Positions 25,601-32,620 of a stretch of 35,314 nucleotides of DNA are shown in pieces; within the stretch, counting starts at the first letter, position 1; each line of letters begins with the position of its first letter. Under the pieces are notes generated by a model. The model saw only the letters and a program-made list of their open reading frames with translations, made no database searches and had not been told where the DNA came from. The stretch covers positions 1 through 35,314 of the forward strand of contig CAISZK010000093.1 of assembly GCA_903889915.1 (NCBI GenBank), read 5' to 3'. Position numbers and translations under genes: made by a program. Origin of the DNA: an uncultured Bacteroidota bacterium. Its GTDB lineage: Bacteria > Bacteroidota > Bacteroidia > Bacteroidales > CG2-30-32-10.

Positions 25601-26917
25601 TGTAACATACATCATCGTGTTGCTATACGATGAGCTTGCCGTAGGGCTTATGTATAATGTTGTAAAATTTCCTGTTCCCAAAACAACCAATCCGCTGGTT
25701 AAAGTTGCAGTATTTGAAACGGTAATATTTTGTGCATTTAAAGTAAGTGAGCCGCCGCTTCCCATTGCTGAAGTAAAGTTGCTTAAAATCGGATCAGAGG
25801 TAAAAGTACTTGCAGGAATTGCCCAGTTTGCCGCTGATGTGGGGCTAAAGCTTAATGCAGGTGTTGATGTACATGTAATAGTCCCGGTAGTTCTTACAAT
25901 CGGTGCTACAGAACCGTCACCATTAAAAGTAAGAACATTGCCTGATCCGCTAAGGGTTAAAACACCTGCAGTCAATGTCAGCGTTCCCTTTATCTGACGA
26001 CCTGAAGTGGATGTTATTGTTACGCCATTCGGTGAATTTATGGTCACATTGGTTGGTCCATTTGTACCTGTTGGCCACACAACAGAATTCTCAGGAATAG
26101 CTGTGCAGTTAAGATAGATCAGGGTCGAACCTGCTGCATAAACAGGTGATGAACCGCTGGCAGATATAGCCGTTGATCCAGTACTGTTGATGGAGAGAGT
26201 GCCAGCCATCGCAATAGCGCTGAGTGTAACAGTATTTGTTGAAGTGATATTTAACACACCACCTGTTTGAACACTCATTAATGGGATAGTTGCAAGTGTA
26301 GCGCCGCAGGCATAATTAATAATGCCACCATTGGGTACAACCATTCGTGTTGTAGCGCCGGTGACTATAGGAGTTGTTGCCGCAGAGGTTGTGGTAATAG
26401 ATCCATTCACTGTAAAAATGCCGCCACTACCAATGGTCAATGTGGAAGCGCTGCTGATGGTTAAGGTTTTTCCGCTGGCAATATTGCTTCCAGTTCCACT
26501 AGAGTTGATACTAATTACACCTGTTGTTACATTGACTGATGAAATAAAATTCGAAGTGATGGTCAATGTGCTTGCACCGCTTGACCAGGTAACGCTGCCT
26601 GTGGTTCCTGATATTGTGAGGGAATTAATCGTGTAGGACGACATGCCGGTGAATGTCATCACGCTGGTGCCTGCGCTGATAGTTACATCATCCGTTGTAT
26701 GACCTGAAGAACCCGGATAGGCGCCAAGACTCCAGTTTGTAGTGGTTGTCCAGGCTCCTCCTCCTGCAGCTCCTATCCAGTTATTTGTCGCTGCCCTGCT
26801 TTGAAAAGCGCCAAAAATAACCAGCAAAAAAGCAAGAAAAATTGTCTTCAAAGCATTATACTTCGCAGCACTGTTGCAGGAATGACACCTGTTTTTCGAT
26901 TGTGTAAACACCACCAT
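16688..26917 (-). CDS. Giant repetitive secreted adhesin-like protein (3409 aa)
   Basis: Signal peptide (1-43, LAFLLVIFGAFQSRA). Residues ~44-590 are a low-complexity Thr/Ser/Gly beta region starting NNWIGAAGGGAW. A PPC-like domain follows (~592-722: NDNCANATVI..DDVWFKF..YYIRVYSYS), then two Fn3-like repeats (~727-965, TVYEYNN). About seven more PPC-like domains follow (~970-1920), several starting NDECxGA with DVWFSFVATATSHQI. Sixteen Ig-like repeats of exactly 80 residues come next (~1926-3205), then a beta module with AYGNNLKQIG. The dockerin-like Ca-binding end has DLNGDGMVDIDDV. Such proteins act outside the cell in adhesion or matrix; no enzyme domain was seen. No standard T9SS type A tail follows the dockerin-like end, so the export route is uncertain. 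It ends with TAA. Confidence 0.9.
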   Translation of the reverse strand: MVVFTQSKNRCHSCNSAAKYNALKTIFLAFLLVIFGAFQSRAATNNWIGAAGGGAWTTTTNWSLGAYPGSSGHTTDDVTISAGTSVMTFTGMSSYTINSLTISGTTGSVTWSSGASTLTITSNFISSVNVTTGVISINSSGTGSNIASGKTLTISSASTLTIGSGGIFTVNGSITTTSAATTPIVTGATTRMVVPNGGIINYACGATLATIPLMSVQTGGVLNITSTNTVTLSAIAMAGTLSINSTGSTAISASGSSPVYAAGSTLIYLNCTAIPENSVVWPTGTNGPTNVTINSPNGVTITSTSGRQIKGTLTLTAGVLTLSGSGNVLTFNGDGSVAPIVRTTGTITCTSTPALSFSPTSAANWAIPASTFTSDPILSNFTSAMGSGGSLTLNAQNITVSNTATLTSGLVVLGTGNFTTLYISPTASSSYSNTMMYVTSGTSGYFGFTVGNTIYTDFIYPVGDNVGTSQYSPVDLYFSGASGTSSRVIATRVVDAAHPNINTGGTAANYLTRYWQFTDNQTAAYTYTADFKFINSSEDVVGTVSSIVPNRWNGSAWNILPGTMSAPTLSVTSTTYAANPLGGNDFTGLTQAPANDNCANATVITPANTCTAGSQVSSTVSGATNSGISGCTGTADDDVWFKFVAAATTEYISLGNTGGSDLVTQFFTGACGSQVSAGCYDTDPANQAWTGLTIGSTYYIRVYSYSSLAITGTAGAFTLCVCNSPCVQPTTQATITAYTATTASSTTVHWTRGNGDDVIVVGRLTSTTAVDPVQGTYYYSSSTFGNNTTGYSTGTGNYIVYNGTGTSVTVSGLASSTGYTFTVYEYNNSTYCYDIPGSSSTVTTLACTQPTTQATMSAYTSTTSTGTTVNWARGNGTGGVIVVGRLTSTSAVDPSGGITYNASSTFGSGDVTGTGNYVVYTGTGTTVSVTNLVASTGYTFTVYEYNSTNTCYKTPGSSSAITTLAPPHCNTPPTFDYTITPTTSWQTDGPNALASSECRIYKINMVTSNGYDFSICANDGVGGSCPVGDGDLYLYNSSGTNIWYIDGLSGCSYDASTIGSSYASWQPPSIGVYYLKVVGYSSAAITYTLAYKYTSAPANDECAGAVSITPAAPGAAACTIPPSFDANLATESASPGTYASCDYYYTSTTRDVWFSFVATATSHQINIAGSTSYQPVVQAFTGACGSLGTAIGCAYASSTGGTASATLTGLTVGHIYYFRVYHESSSVPATTTFTVCILTAPTNDECSGAISITPNTPGTAACSSPPAYSSNLASQSPAPGSYASCDYNYTSNTRDVWFSFVATATSHQINIVGSSSYSAVVQAFAGTCASPGTAIGCAYASSTGGTASLTLSGLTVGNTYRFRVYHASSSIPATTTFTVCILTAPANDEPCGAVPLTPGVTCSPTTGDVNLASQTKPYGSCDYNYTSSSNDVWYSFVATNTSHLINVQGSADFQAVVQAYSGTSCSGTLTSIGCYSASSTGSLASLQLTGLTVASTYYVRVYASNYYSTNTTTSFTICVIKPPANDEPCGAVDLGTITTTCNAVAGDAALATQTYAHSACDNASVARDVWYMFTTNAGGTSANVIVVSNGSYDAVIQAYSGACGSLTSIGCRQYFYGGTETLHLTGLTGSTTYYVRVYHSSSTIPGNTTFTICVVIPPVNDDCSGTTLTLGAAATSGTTVDASQSLSDYYSTGYDDDDVWYNFTASGNNAQIILNCSGIDGVLQLRKTICNGTKIVDHDFVGTGSAESIKVSNLTNGASYGIRVFSYNSGLSSEGTFTVAVNNTGYTPGTYDNVANAYIASVGTNSPGVSFANYGMEVGEPSGPNWNFDPDSNPATLANTEWFLFTPSVSGNYSISATTGNSFELGVYSATSAANLLAGSYSNVGSSTGAALPCLTLTAGVNYYIQVNGHLGAGGTPSVTIATVTVAPVADGASSVCVNANTPAFTDATAGGTWSITPGSGTASISTGGIVTGLSAGTVSVVYTVVTGGCTNSSTQTLTVNPLPVVNPVSGGVTTVCVNATTLAFTDATVGGTWSITPGTGTASITTSGVVTGLTTGTVTVVYSYSDGTCSNTATQILTVNTLLNVAAIADGALSVCINESTPAFTDATSGGTWSITPGTGTANITTAGVVTGISPGTVTIIYTVFSGGCSNSATQLLTVNDLPTIAPIAGGASSVCVNGTTPAFTDATIGGTWSITAGTGIASVTAGGLVTGLTAGTITLVYTYNDGNCTNFVTRVVTVNTTLSISPIANGASSVCINSTTPAFTDATSGGTWSITQGTGTASITSGGIVTGLTAGTVTVVYTVINGGCSDSTSQSLIVNPLPLVAPIAGGATSVCVNATTPAFTDATSGGVWSITSGTGTASITASGIVTGLTAGNVTVVYTYNNGTCSNISTQSLIINALPIVAPIAGGATSVCVNATTPAFTDATSGGVWSITSGTGTASITASGIVTGLTAGNVTVVCTYNNGTCSNISTQSLIINALPIVAPIAGGATSVCVNATTPAFTDATMGGVWSIISGTGTASITASGIVTGLTAGSVTVVYTYNNGTCSNTSTQSLTVNALPVVAPIAGGAASVCVNATTPAFTDATLGGMWSIIAGTGTASITASGIVTGLTAGNVTVVYTYNNGTCSNTSTQSLTVNALPVVAPIAGGATSVCVNATTPAFTDATSGGVWSITAGTGTASITASGIVTGLTAGNVIVVYTYNNGTCSNTSTQSLTVNTLPVVAPIAGGATSVCVNATTPPFTDATLGGIWSITAGTGTASITASGIVTGLTAGNVTVVYTYNNGTCSNTSTQSLTVNALPVVAPIAGGAISVCVNTMTPAFTDATSGGVWSITAGTGTASITASGIVTGLTAGNVTVVYTYNNGTCSTTSTQSLIINALPAINPISGGASDVCLGSTTPAFIDASFGGIWSITAGTGAASISTGGVATGVSLGTVTVVYTVTIGGCSNTVTQPLSVDALQTLYAIGGGAATVCVNSSTPQFTDATTGGVWSVVPITGTASIATNGVATGLTPGVVSVVYTIGTGGCSNSVSFSLKVIAIPFVAPITGGSNNICVNAATPAFLDATTGGTWSINAGTGSASITTAGVVTGISAGTVTVVYTYSDGSCSNTSTQALTVNALPNVAAIGGGSSTVAVNATTPAFTDATTGGTWSIVPGTGTASVNSGGVVTGLSAGTVTVKYSYNNGTCSDNATQVLTIINSAKTLDLTVFFEGFYNSHGHMNRTLNSSFIPNFGSNIVDTFGIELHDSTTYANVLCRIHGVILDTSGHANVSIPPALNGHYYITIKHRNHLLTVSSLPVSFAGAVITYNFSDNVSKAYGNNLKQIGSGVYGIYCGDVSQNGSAYAYPSASVQDGIIDIDDEYYIYSSYLNGDLGYKVSDLNGDGMVDIDDVYLQYDNYLLGVYSITP
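17303..21142 (-). repeat. 16 x 240-bp coding tandem repeat array
   Basis: Sixteen units of 240 bp encode the Ig-like domains. The anchor word ATTGACCA (or a one- to two-base variant) occurs at 17451, 17691, 17931 and so on to 21051, always exactly 240 bp apart, so there is no insertion or deletion in 3.8 kb. The seven central units (about 18263-19942) are nearly identical; outer units are diverged. Most units hold two cysteines (SVCVN and GTCSN), probably one disulfide per domain. Confidence 0.95.
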
Positions 26918-27085
26918 AATGATTATTTTTTTTTATAGTAAAAGTGATAATAATTTGCCAAATAATTTAAGAAAGGCGAACAACAAAAATAACAATTAAA
27001 ACGAAACGATAATGAAATTAGGGTTATTTAAAAAAAGTAATAATTTAAATTGCAGGATGGCAAATCAGGAACAATCGCATAGCGC

Positions 27086-27661
27086 TTATGAAAAGCTTTT
27101 AAGGTCATTTATTATCTCAACACTCTCCTTGAATAATCTTATCACATCATTCATTTTGGTTTTATCAAGTTCGATAATTGCCACATTCAGTTCAAGTGTA
27201 GAACTTTCATTTGCATTCTCCAGTTTGAAGTTGGCAACATAATTTTCCAGTAAAAACTTTTTCAGATCGAAAGTCAAAACCTTTTTTAATAATCCATCAT
27301 CGTCGCACTTGATCATGAATTTTTTATCAAAATCAACATCACCTGTTTCAATATCCGTTGCGCCAAAAAGCTTTCCGATTTTATCAGCATAATCTTCCTC
27401 ATAGATCAGGAATTCATCAGCAATTACTTTATTGAAAATGTAGTAAATTTTCAGAGGTTTGAATTCAGTGGTAATGATGAATATTTGTCCATCCAAAAAA
27501 GGTATTGTAATTTCAAATCTTCTTAAAAAAGGATCATCATTATTCGCAAAAGAATGAACATTTACAACCTTAAATTCGCCGGAATTTTCCCTTGCAATAT
27601 CTTTCCAACTTTCTATGAGATTGATCATGTCGGACCATGAATATTTATAACCTAATGCCAT
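27086..27661 (-). CDS. Hypothetical cytoplasmic protein
   Basis: A 191-residue acidic protein without signal peptide or membrane segment. The start, MALGYKYSWSDMINLIESWKDIA, is helical; the centre is beta-rich (FLRRFEITIPFLDGQIFIITTEF), followed by DFDKKFMIKCDDDGLLKKVL and an amphipathic C-terminal helix. No family could be assigned with confidence; the DFDKKFMIKCDD segment faintly recalls DUF3137-like proteins. It is spaced 82 nt from the ferredoxin gene in the same direction and may be cotranscribed. Confidence 0.65.
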   Translation of the reverse strand: MALGYKYSWSDMINLIESWKDIARENSGEFKVVNVHSFANNDDPFLRRFEITIPFLDGQIFIITTEFKPLKIYYIFNKVIADEFLIYEEDYADKIGKLFGATDIETGDVDFDKKFMIKCDDDGLLKKVLTFDLKKFLLENYVANFKLENANESSTLELNVAIIELDKTKMNDVIRLFKESVEIINDLKSFS

Positions 27662-27743
27662 TTGAGTTGTTCGTTTAAACGTTTTAAACTACAAAGAATA
27701 ATAACTTCAAGAATTTCTTTTTCACACCATCTTCCATTACTTT

Positions 27744-27983
27744 TCAATCCTTGATCTTTTCTGCTTTTCTTATCGCATTCTTTTCGCAAGCCTTGATGCA
27801 TTTCAAACACCCGTTGCACTTTTCCCCATGTCTTATACGGGCATGTTTGTGAAAAAAAATATCAATTTTTCCAATCACCATTTTGGGGCATGCAGGTATG
27901 CATTTCCAACACGCATCACAATTTTTTCTTTCAATTTCAATATACGCTGTAGCTTGCTTTCTCTGTCGTCGTTCGCGTCTCAT
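27744..27983 (-). CDS. 2[4Fe-4S] ferredoxin-like protein
   Basis: A 79-residue protein with two bacterial-type cluster motifs: CDACWKCIPACP (first CxxCxxCxxxC) and CNGCLKCIKACEK (second), separated by about 27 residues. Each half would bind one [4Fe-4S] cluster for low-potential electron transfer. The N-terminus is unusually basic (MRRERRQRKQ). The second motif lacks the usual proline after the last cysteine (CEK instead of CP). The redox partner is unknown. It ends with TGA. Confidence 0.85.
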   Translation of the reverse strand: MRRERRQRKQATAYIEIERKNCDACWKCIPACPKMVIGKIDIFFHKHARIRHGEKCNGCLKCIKACEKNAIRKAEKIKD

Positions 27984-28023
27984 AACAATTGTATTTTTGA
28001 TCTGGCATTTCTCAACAAACTCT

Positions 28024-29037
28024 CTATTCTTTCAACATTTTCTCGTTGATAACAAACTGTTTATTGTAAATTTTCAATGCATAAAATCCATTCGTCAGTT
28101 GTCTTAAATCAATATTCAAGGTCTTGCCCGAATCGTTCATGATGACCTTGTAAAAAACTATTTTCCCAACAATGTCCGATATTTCAATTGTCAGGGTTCT
28201 CTTGTCAATATTTTTCAAGTCAATAAAAATTATTCCGGTAGTCGGATTTGGGAAAACCGAAACATTTTCGCTATTGTCAATTTCATTGATCGCCGCACCG
28301 TCATGAACTGTCGCAGAATTCGTGCAACAGCAATTATTCACATCGCAAACAGTAACAGTATAGGTGCCTGCCGGAACATTTGCAGCAACTGAATCCGTCT
28401 GAGCCGGAACTGTGTTCCATAAATAAGTGTAAGGTGGAATTCCTCCCGACGGTGTTACAAAAACAAAACCATCAGCCCCGCCAACATCCGACACTTCTAT
28501 GATGTTTGTGATTGCACAATTTACCTCCTGCGTATCTGAAATTACAACAGGAGCCCACCCCTGGCAATAAACCGAATCAGTCACAGTCACAGTATAAGTT
28601 CCTGCCATGACATTGACAAGGCTGGTTCCATTTTGCCCGTTCGACCAATGAAATGTATATGGTGGAACTCCTCCGCTTGCTGTAACTGTTGCTCCACCGT
28701 TTGCCGCACCACAAACGGAATGTGTAACACCTGAAACGATAACCATTGGTCCGGGCATATTCATTACACTGGCTGATGTTATACACGTTTGCGCCCCACA
28801 TGTAATCGTAACCGTGTATGTACCGGCAGGTAAATTTACGGCTGTAGCTGTTGTCTGAACAGGAGTCGTATTCCAAAAGTAGGTGAAACCCGTCGGACAA
28901 GTATCCACCGGAACAGCGGTTGCAGTTCCATTTGCATGGCCACAATACTCGTTTGTACTTGTGGCCGAACATAACATTTGCCCGATTGACGAAAGTGAAA
29001 TCGTCATGCACAATAACAGGATAATTTGTTTTTTCAT
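28024..29037 (-). CDS. SprB-repeat protein with T9SS C-terminal sorting domain
   Basis: A 337-residue secreted protein. Signal peptide MKKQIILLLCMTISLSSIGQ. Three SprB/Ig-like repeats follow (about 25-245), each with Cys pairs and the pattern GGVPPYTFHWSNGQ / AGTYTVTVTD, characteristic of Bacteroidota adhesins such as SprB. Residues ~255-337 are a type A T9SS sorting domain: VSVFPNPTTGIIFIDL, ISDIVGKIVF, LTNGFYALKIYN. It is therefore exported across the outer membrane by the type IX system and likely attached to the surface. This is the clearest evidence in the window for T9SS. Downstream of, and in the same frame as, the gene at 29083-29505. Confidence 0.88.
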   Translation of the reverse strand: MKKQIILLLCMTISLSSIGQMLCSATSTNEYCGHANGTATAVPVDTCPTGFTYFWNTTPVQTTATAVNLPAGTYTVTITCGAQTCITSASVMNMPGPMVIVSGVTHSVCGAANGGATVTASGGVPPYTFHWSNGQNGTSLVNVMAGTYTVTVTDSVYCQGWAPVVISDTQEVNCAITNIIEVSDVGGADGFVFVTPSGGIPPYTYLWNTVPAQTDSVAANVPAGTYTVTVCDVNNCCCTNSATVHDGAAINEIDNSENVSVFPNPTTGIIFIDLKNIDKRTLTIEISDIVGKIVFYKVIMNDSGKTLNIDLRQLTNGFYALKIYNKQFVINEKMLKE

Positions 29038-29082
29038 GGGATTGGATTTAACGATGAATATCTGCGAAAACCGGGTACAAAA

Positions 29083-29505
29083 TCACTTAATTTTTATCAT
29101 TTCCTTTGTTAATGCTTCTGTTGAGAAATTGGAAGTACTGGTTTGGATGTATGAAATTTCTTTAACCTCAATAATTGTCACAGTCAAAACACCATCTTTG
29201 GGTAAATTCGGATTTTTCCTCATAGTCTTTTTTGTCGGTGTCAATGTATAAGTGCAATCATCTATCCATTTCACAATAAATTTCATTTTTTTATCAGCAT
29301 AGCTTTCCGTCTGATGTTTTCCTTTACGTACAATAATATAATTCTCCAGTTTTGAATCCACCAATTTGAAAGTGCCGTTTTTAAATTTGCTGCAATCCTT
29401 ACTCTGTCCAAACAAATTTGGTGATATCACCAACAGATGAAACAATAATCCCACAAATAGAATTTGAAGGAATTTTGCATAATTTCCATTTTCTTCTCTC
29501 TTCAT
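29083..29505 (-). CDS. Small secreted protein of unknown function
   Basis: From the ATG at 29505: 140 residues with a signal peptide (FLQILFVGLLFHLLVISPNLFGQ). The mature part begins SKDCSKFKNGTFKLVD and contains a beta-strand pattern with DDCTYTLTP. An ATG at 29532 is possible but delays the signal peptide. No family was recognised. It ends with TGA, and the following 15 codons plus the ATG of the next gene are in the same frame with no other stop: reading this TGA as an amino acid would fuse two signal-peptide-bearing proteins, so TGA must terminate here. Confidence 0.65.
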   Translation of the reverse strand: MKREENGNYAKFLQILFVGLLFHLLVISPNLFGQSKDCSKFKNGTFKLVDSKLENYIIVRKGKHQTESYADKKMKFIVKWIDDCTYTLTPTKKTMRKNPNLPKDGVLTVTIIEVKEISYIQTSTSNFSTEALTKEMIKIK

Positions 29506-29558
29506 AGTAATCCAAATTTGAGTCAACTTCAATAAGTTTATATTACCACTAAAACTCT

Positions 29559-29637
29559 AAAACACAAAAATACACGAAAAACTATTTTATTAGTGTTTAT
29601 TAATTTGTGTAGTTTCGTGTATTGGTGTTTTCGTGGC
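29559..29637. repeat. Imperfect inverted repeat with CACGAAA / TTTCGTG words
   Basis: The left arm (29559-29584; AAAACAC..AATACACGAAA..ACTA) matches the inverted right arm (29610-29631; TAGTTTCGTGTATT..GTGTTTT) with small gaps; CGTGGC follows. It belongs to a type of short intergenic repeat common in Bacteroidota. It lies upstream of the small secreted protein gene. Confidence 0.6.
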
Positions 29638-29746
29638 ATTTTTTCTTTTTTAACTTTTCAGAGTAACCTCAAGTTTAATTTACTTTTAAATAACGGTAAC
29701 TACAATAATTCACAAATTTTTCCCATCCATTCCCCTTATCATTTCC

Positions 29747-30949
29747 TCACCCTTCCAGCCTCACCCCGCCCCTCCAAACACTCAGAATATTCAATGTGTC
29801 CCCGATATTGATTGTCGGATCACCATCCACCAAGAGCAGGTCCGCACGTGCTCCGGCAACAATTCGTCCACGGTCAGTAAGTCCAAACCTTCTTGCAGGC
29901 ACCGAAGTAGCCGCACGCAGAGCCTCCACAGGTTTCAAGCCTGCCGCAACCAAAAGTTGCAACTCATGATGCAGACTGGCCCCGTGCGCAAGTCCGCCAA
30001 GCATCGGTATAGGCTCCGACACATCGCTGCCTGCCAAAATATCCACACCTGCCCTATGCAGTGCAAGCACACTCGCATAAGCATCGTCCAGCTTTCCCTG
30101 TGGGTAAACATTCATGCTTCTTGAAAGTGAGTCCAGCCACTTTTTTCTCAGCCTTGCACTCACACGTTTGTCAGCAGCCAGCCATGCAGCGTTGTTGCCA
30201 AAGGCAGACGAAAGCGTCACCAGTGTAGTGATCACAAACGTTCCCGATGCAGCAATGCCACACGTCATTTTTTCGTCAGGCTGCTTGTCAAAAAACAAAT
30301 GTGCCAACCCATCCACACCGGCCCTGATGGCCCGCTGCCCTCCTTCAAGTGTTGTTACATGTGCGATGGCCATTTTGCCGAGGCGATGAGCTTCGTTCAC
30401 GGCAACCAAAAGTATCTCATTGCTGATCACCTGAAGCCCGGGACTTCCTATTGTGCTACCATCTTCAATAAATATCTTCACATAGTCCGCTCCCTTGTCA
30501 ACCTGTTTATTCACGAACGTCACAGCCTCCTCAACAGTAGAAACAAAAGGATAGTGAAAGAAAAATCGCAACAGCAGGTTGCCGCTCGATTTTACATACT
30601 GCGAAGGATGCCCTCCCGGAGGTGTGACGCCCATTCCCGGTGAGCGAATGTCAGCCACATCATGACGCCCTGCAATTTCCTTGCGCTTCTTCTTCGTCCA
30701 TCGCCCCATCATCTCCAGCTCCGTAGTAACGCCAAACATCAGCGCATCACGAAGACCTTTAACATCCGTATGCACATGCGAATCAATAAGTCCGGGCAGC
30801 AGCGTGGCATCATGCACATCTATGACCTTTGCATCTGCAGGCACCTCTCCCCCAACACTGAGGATTTGCCCATCTTCAATTAAAATTGACTTTTCTCCGA
30901 TAAGGTTTTCTCCATCAAAAATGCGGGCGTTGGTTATGACGGTGAGCAT
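29747..30949 (-). CDS. Amidohydrolase family protein (imidazolonepropionase/prolidase-like)
   Basis: From the ATG at 30949: 400 residues. Standard amidohydrolase features: an N-terminal strand cap (ITNARIFDGENLIGEKSILIEDGQI), LLPGLIDSHVHTD with metal-binding HxH, YVKIFIEDG with the probable carboxylated lysine, AHVTT and LAHLFFD with metal-binding histidines, and AGSDVSEPIPMLGG with the catalytic aspartate. The C-terminal strand RGRIVAGARADLLLVDGDP is typical. The substrate cannot be told from sequence. The longer start at 31015 adds residues with no family match. Base composition is visibly richer in G and C than its neighbours, and Arg/Ala content is high, suggesting transfer. It ends with TGA. 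Confidence 0.88.
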   Translation of the reverse strand: MLTVITNARIFDGENLIGEKSILIEDGQILSVGGEVPADAKVIDVHDATLLPGLIDSHVHTDVKGLRDALMFGVTTELEMMGRWTKKKRKEIAGRHDVADIRSPGMGVTPPGGHPSQYVKSSGNLLLRFFFHYPFVSTVEEAVTFVNKQVDKGADYVKIFIEDGSTIGSPGLQVISNEILLVAVNEAHRLGKMAIAHVTTLEGGQRAIRAGVDGLAHLFFDKQPDEKMTCGIAASGTFVITTLVTLSSAFGNNAAWLAADKRVSARLRKKWLDSLSRSMNVYPQGKLDDAYASVLALHRAGVDILAGSDVSEPIPMLGGLAHGASLHHELQLLVAAGLKPVEALRAATSVPARRFGLTDRGRIVAGARADLLLVDGDPTINIGDTLNILSVWRGGVRLEG

Positions 30950-31115
30950 GGTATTTTGTGATTTTTGTTGTGAACAATAACGATTAAGCATTGCAAAAAA
31001 TAGCGAACATGTCATTAGGAGTCTTACGTATCCAACCCACTATTAAGTTACTCTCAAAACACATTACTTATAACTCCTAACTCAAACTGCCATTTAAGCA
31101 ATGCTATAGTAGCTA

Positions 31116-31646
31116 TTAGAATAAGTTTTCTGAGATAAATACATTATGTCCAATTTCATTAATTTGTTTTAAGAGCCGATTCAAAATATCATAATCTTGA
31201 ATAGTTTCAATTTTAATTTCAAAATTGATTTTTTTTTCTTTTGTCGCTATCTCAAAAGTATTTCCAGTTCCTGAAGCTGAAACAGCCGCCCCCTTTCCAA
31301 TCATAGTAGATAAAGGTGCTTCGCCTTCGAACGCTTTATAAACAAACTTTATGTACTCATACTTATCCGTACCAATTTCGATAATATCAACATTATTATT
31401 AATTTCAATCTTTAATTTTGTCAAAGAAATTGAAAATTTACCAATCACTTTATATGTGCAAATAAAGTTCAAGGAAACTATGATACCTATAAGAATCAGC
31501 ATGAAAATTACTCCAAATAAAGTAACATTAAAAATCTTGTAATTTGTTTGAATCAAAACAAGAATCACACACGAGATTGTTAGCATAGTAATAACTATTG
31601 TTCTCTTTCTCAAATCATTTTCAGTTATTAGATAATCTTTTGTCAT
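31116..31646 (-). CDS. Two-pass membrane protein of unknown function
   Basis: A 176-residue protein. Two closely spaced transmembrane helices are visible (about 16-33 IVITMLTISCVILVLIQT and 42-66 LFGVIFMLILIGIIVSLNFICTYKV), followed by a soluble beta/alpha domain (FSISLTKLKIEINN..NFEIKIETIQDYDILNRLLKQI). This resembles the layout of PH-like or DUF-type membrane-anchored proteins, but no family was recognised. It has no close partner in the same direction. Confidence 0.65.
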   Translation of the reverse strand: MTKDYLITENDLRKRTIVITMLTISCVILVLIQTNYKIFNVTLFGVIFMLILIGIIVSLNFICTYKVIGKFSISLTKLKIEINNNVDIIEIGTDKYEYIKFVYKAFEGEAPLSTMIGKGAAVSASGTGNTFEIATKEKKINFEIKIETIQDYDILNRLLKQINEIGHNVFISENLF

Positions 31647-31898
31647 AATTTATTTCTTTTTAAATGCCTGCAACTAATTATGGTGCTTTTATAGTTACCG
31701 ATTGTAAAGTGTGTTCCTATCAAGGTACAATTAATTTAATTCTTGCTACGTACCTTGAAATACCAGCAAAAACGGTAATTATATGTAGTGCCCATATTGT
31801 ATATTCGTTTTTATCTATCCAAATATTTTCATCCAAAATCCGTCTGTCCTTTTTGGTTTATCTTGTTTGACAATTCTGACTAATGTGTATATTTCCGT
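31647..31898. other. Intergenic stretch, nothing recognised
   Basis: AT-rich DNA between the membrane protein and the composite repeat at 31899. No gene, hairpin or full promoter was recognised; CAAGGTA at 31721-31727 (TACCTTG on the minus strand) is only a near match to the -7 element. Confidence 0.4.
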
Positions 31899-31960
31899 CG
31901 GCAGGGATTTGCAATTTCTGCCGTTTTACTATTATGATTTTTTAATCCGATTTATAAAAT
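31899..31960. repeat. Composite palindromic repeat, copy A
   Basis: CGGCAGGGATT, loop TGC, AATTTCTGCCG (31899-31923; two G-T pairs), followed by a T-rich block containing GATTTTTTAATCCGATT. The same two-part arrangement, in the same orientation, occurs at 32621-32690 on the other side of the lipoprotein gene. Confidence 0.6.
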
Positions 31961-31968
31961 TTTTATCA

Positions 31969-32553
31969 TTATTGCTTACTCCATGTTTCCCCGTTTAACA
32001 TGTAAAAACGTATAAAACCTCTTGTTCTACTATACTCAAGTTTCCAGGGCACTTTAAGTCTATCTCCAATAGAATCTATCGCTGTAGAATCGGTCTGAAC
32101 TCTATAAACATCATTATAAGTTATGCTATTTACAGTAATGGTTTGAGTCGGAACACTTAATTGAAAATAATAAAAAGGAGCATCGAAATAGGATGATGCC
32201 GTCTTATAAAAACCTATAAAAGGAGTACCTCCAGCCGTAGCATATACACTCCCAAAACTTAAATGGACAAAAGAAAATGGTGAATAAGCAGAAGACGCAC
32301 CTTTCTCACAAGGATCAGAACAATTTGATGCATTTCTAAAGATACCAGAAACAGATAGTGTGTCAAGGAAATTTGTAACATCATTTTTGAAAATTATTTT
32401 CTCGTATTGTGAATAACAGATTGATTCTTCCTCCGGTGTAAGTTTACACCCCGGACAAGTAATTTCTGTAAAGCATGAGGAATTTAAAAGAATTCCAAAC
32501 AATACAACCACAAATAGTACCAGAAGTGTAATTTTAATTGATTGTGTTCTCAT
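31969..32553 (-). CDS. Lipoprotein of unknown function
   Basis: A 194-residue protein with a lipoprotein signal sequence: a long hydrophobic LLVLFVVVLFGILLNSSC, with C27 as the likely lipidated cysteine. The mature part is rich in Ser, Tyr and Phe with several cysteines near the N-terminus (CPGCKLTPEEESICY) and mid-region (NCSDPCEKG). No family was recognised. It is flanked on both sides by direct copies of the same composite palindromic repeat. Confidence 0.65.
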   Translation of the reverse strand: MRTQSIKITLLVLFVVVLFGILLNSSCFTEITCPGCKLTPEEESICYSQYEKIIFKNDVTNFLDTLSVSGIFRNASNCSDPCEKGASSAYSPFSFVHLSFGSVYATAGGTPFIGFYKTASSYFDAPFYYFQLSVPTQTITVNSITYNDVYRVQTDSTAIDSIGDRLKVPWKLEYSRTRGFIRFYMLNGETWSKQ

Positions 32554-32620
32554 GGTAACCTATATTTTATTTTAGCATTACTAATAACAGTCATGTTAGA
32601 GCAACTATAAAACTCCACAA

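Noticed and set aside
17658-26636. Many plus-strand open frames opposite the giant adhesin
   Set aside because: They recur with the 240-bp period and are antisense shadows of the repeats.
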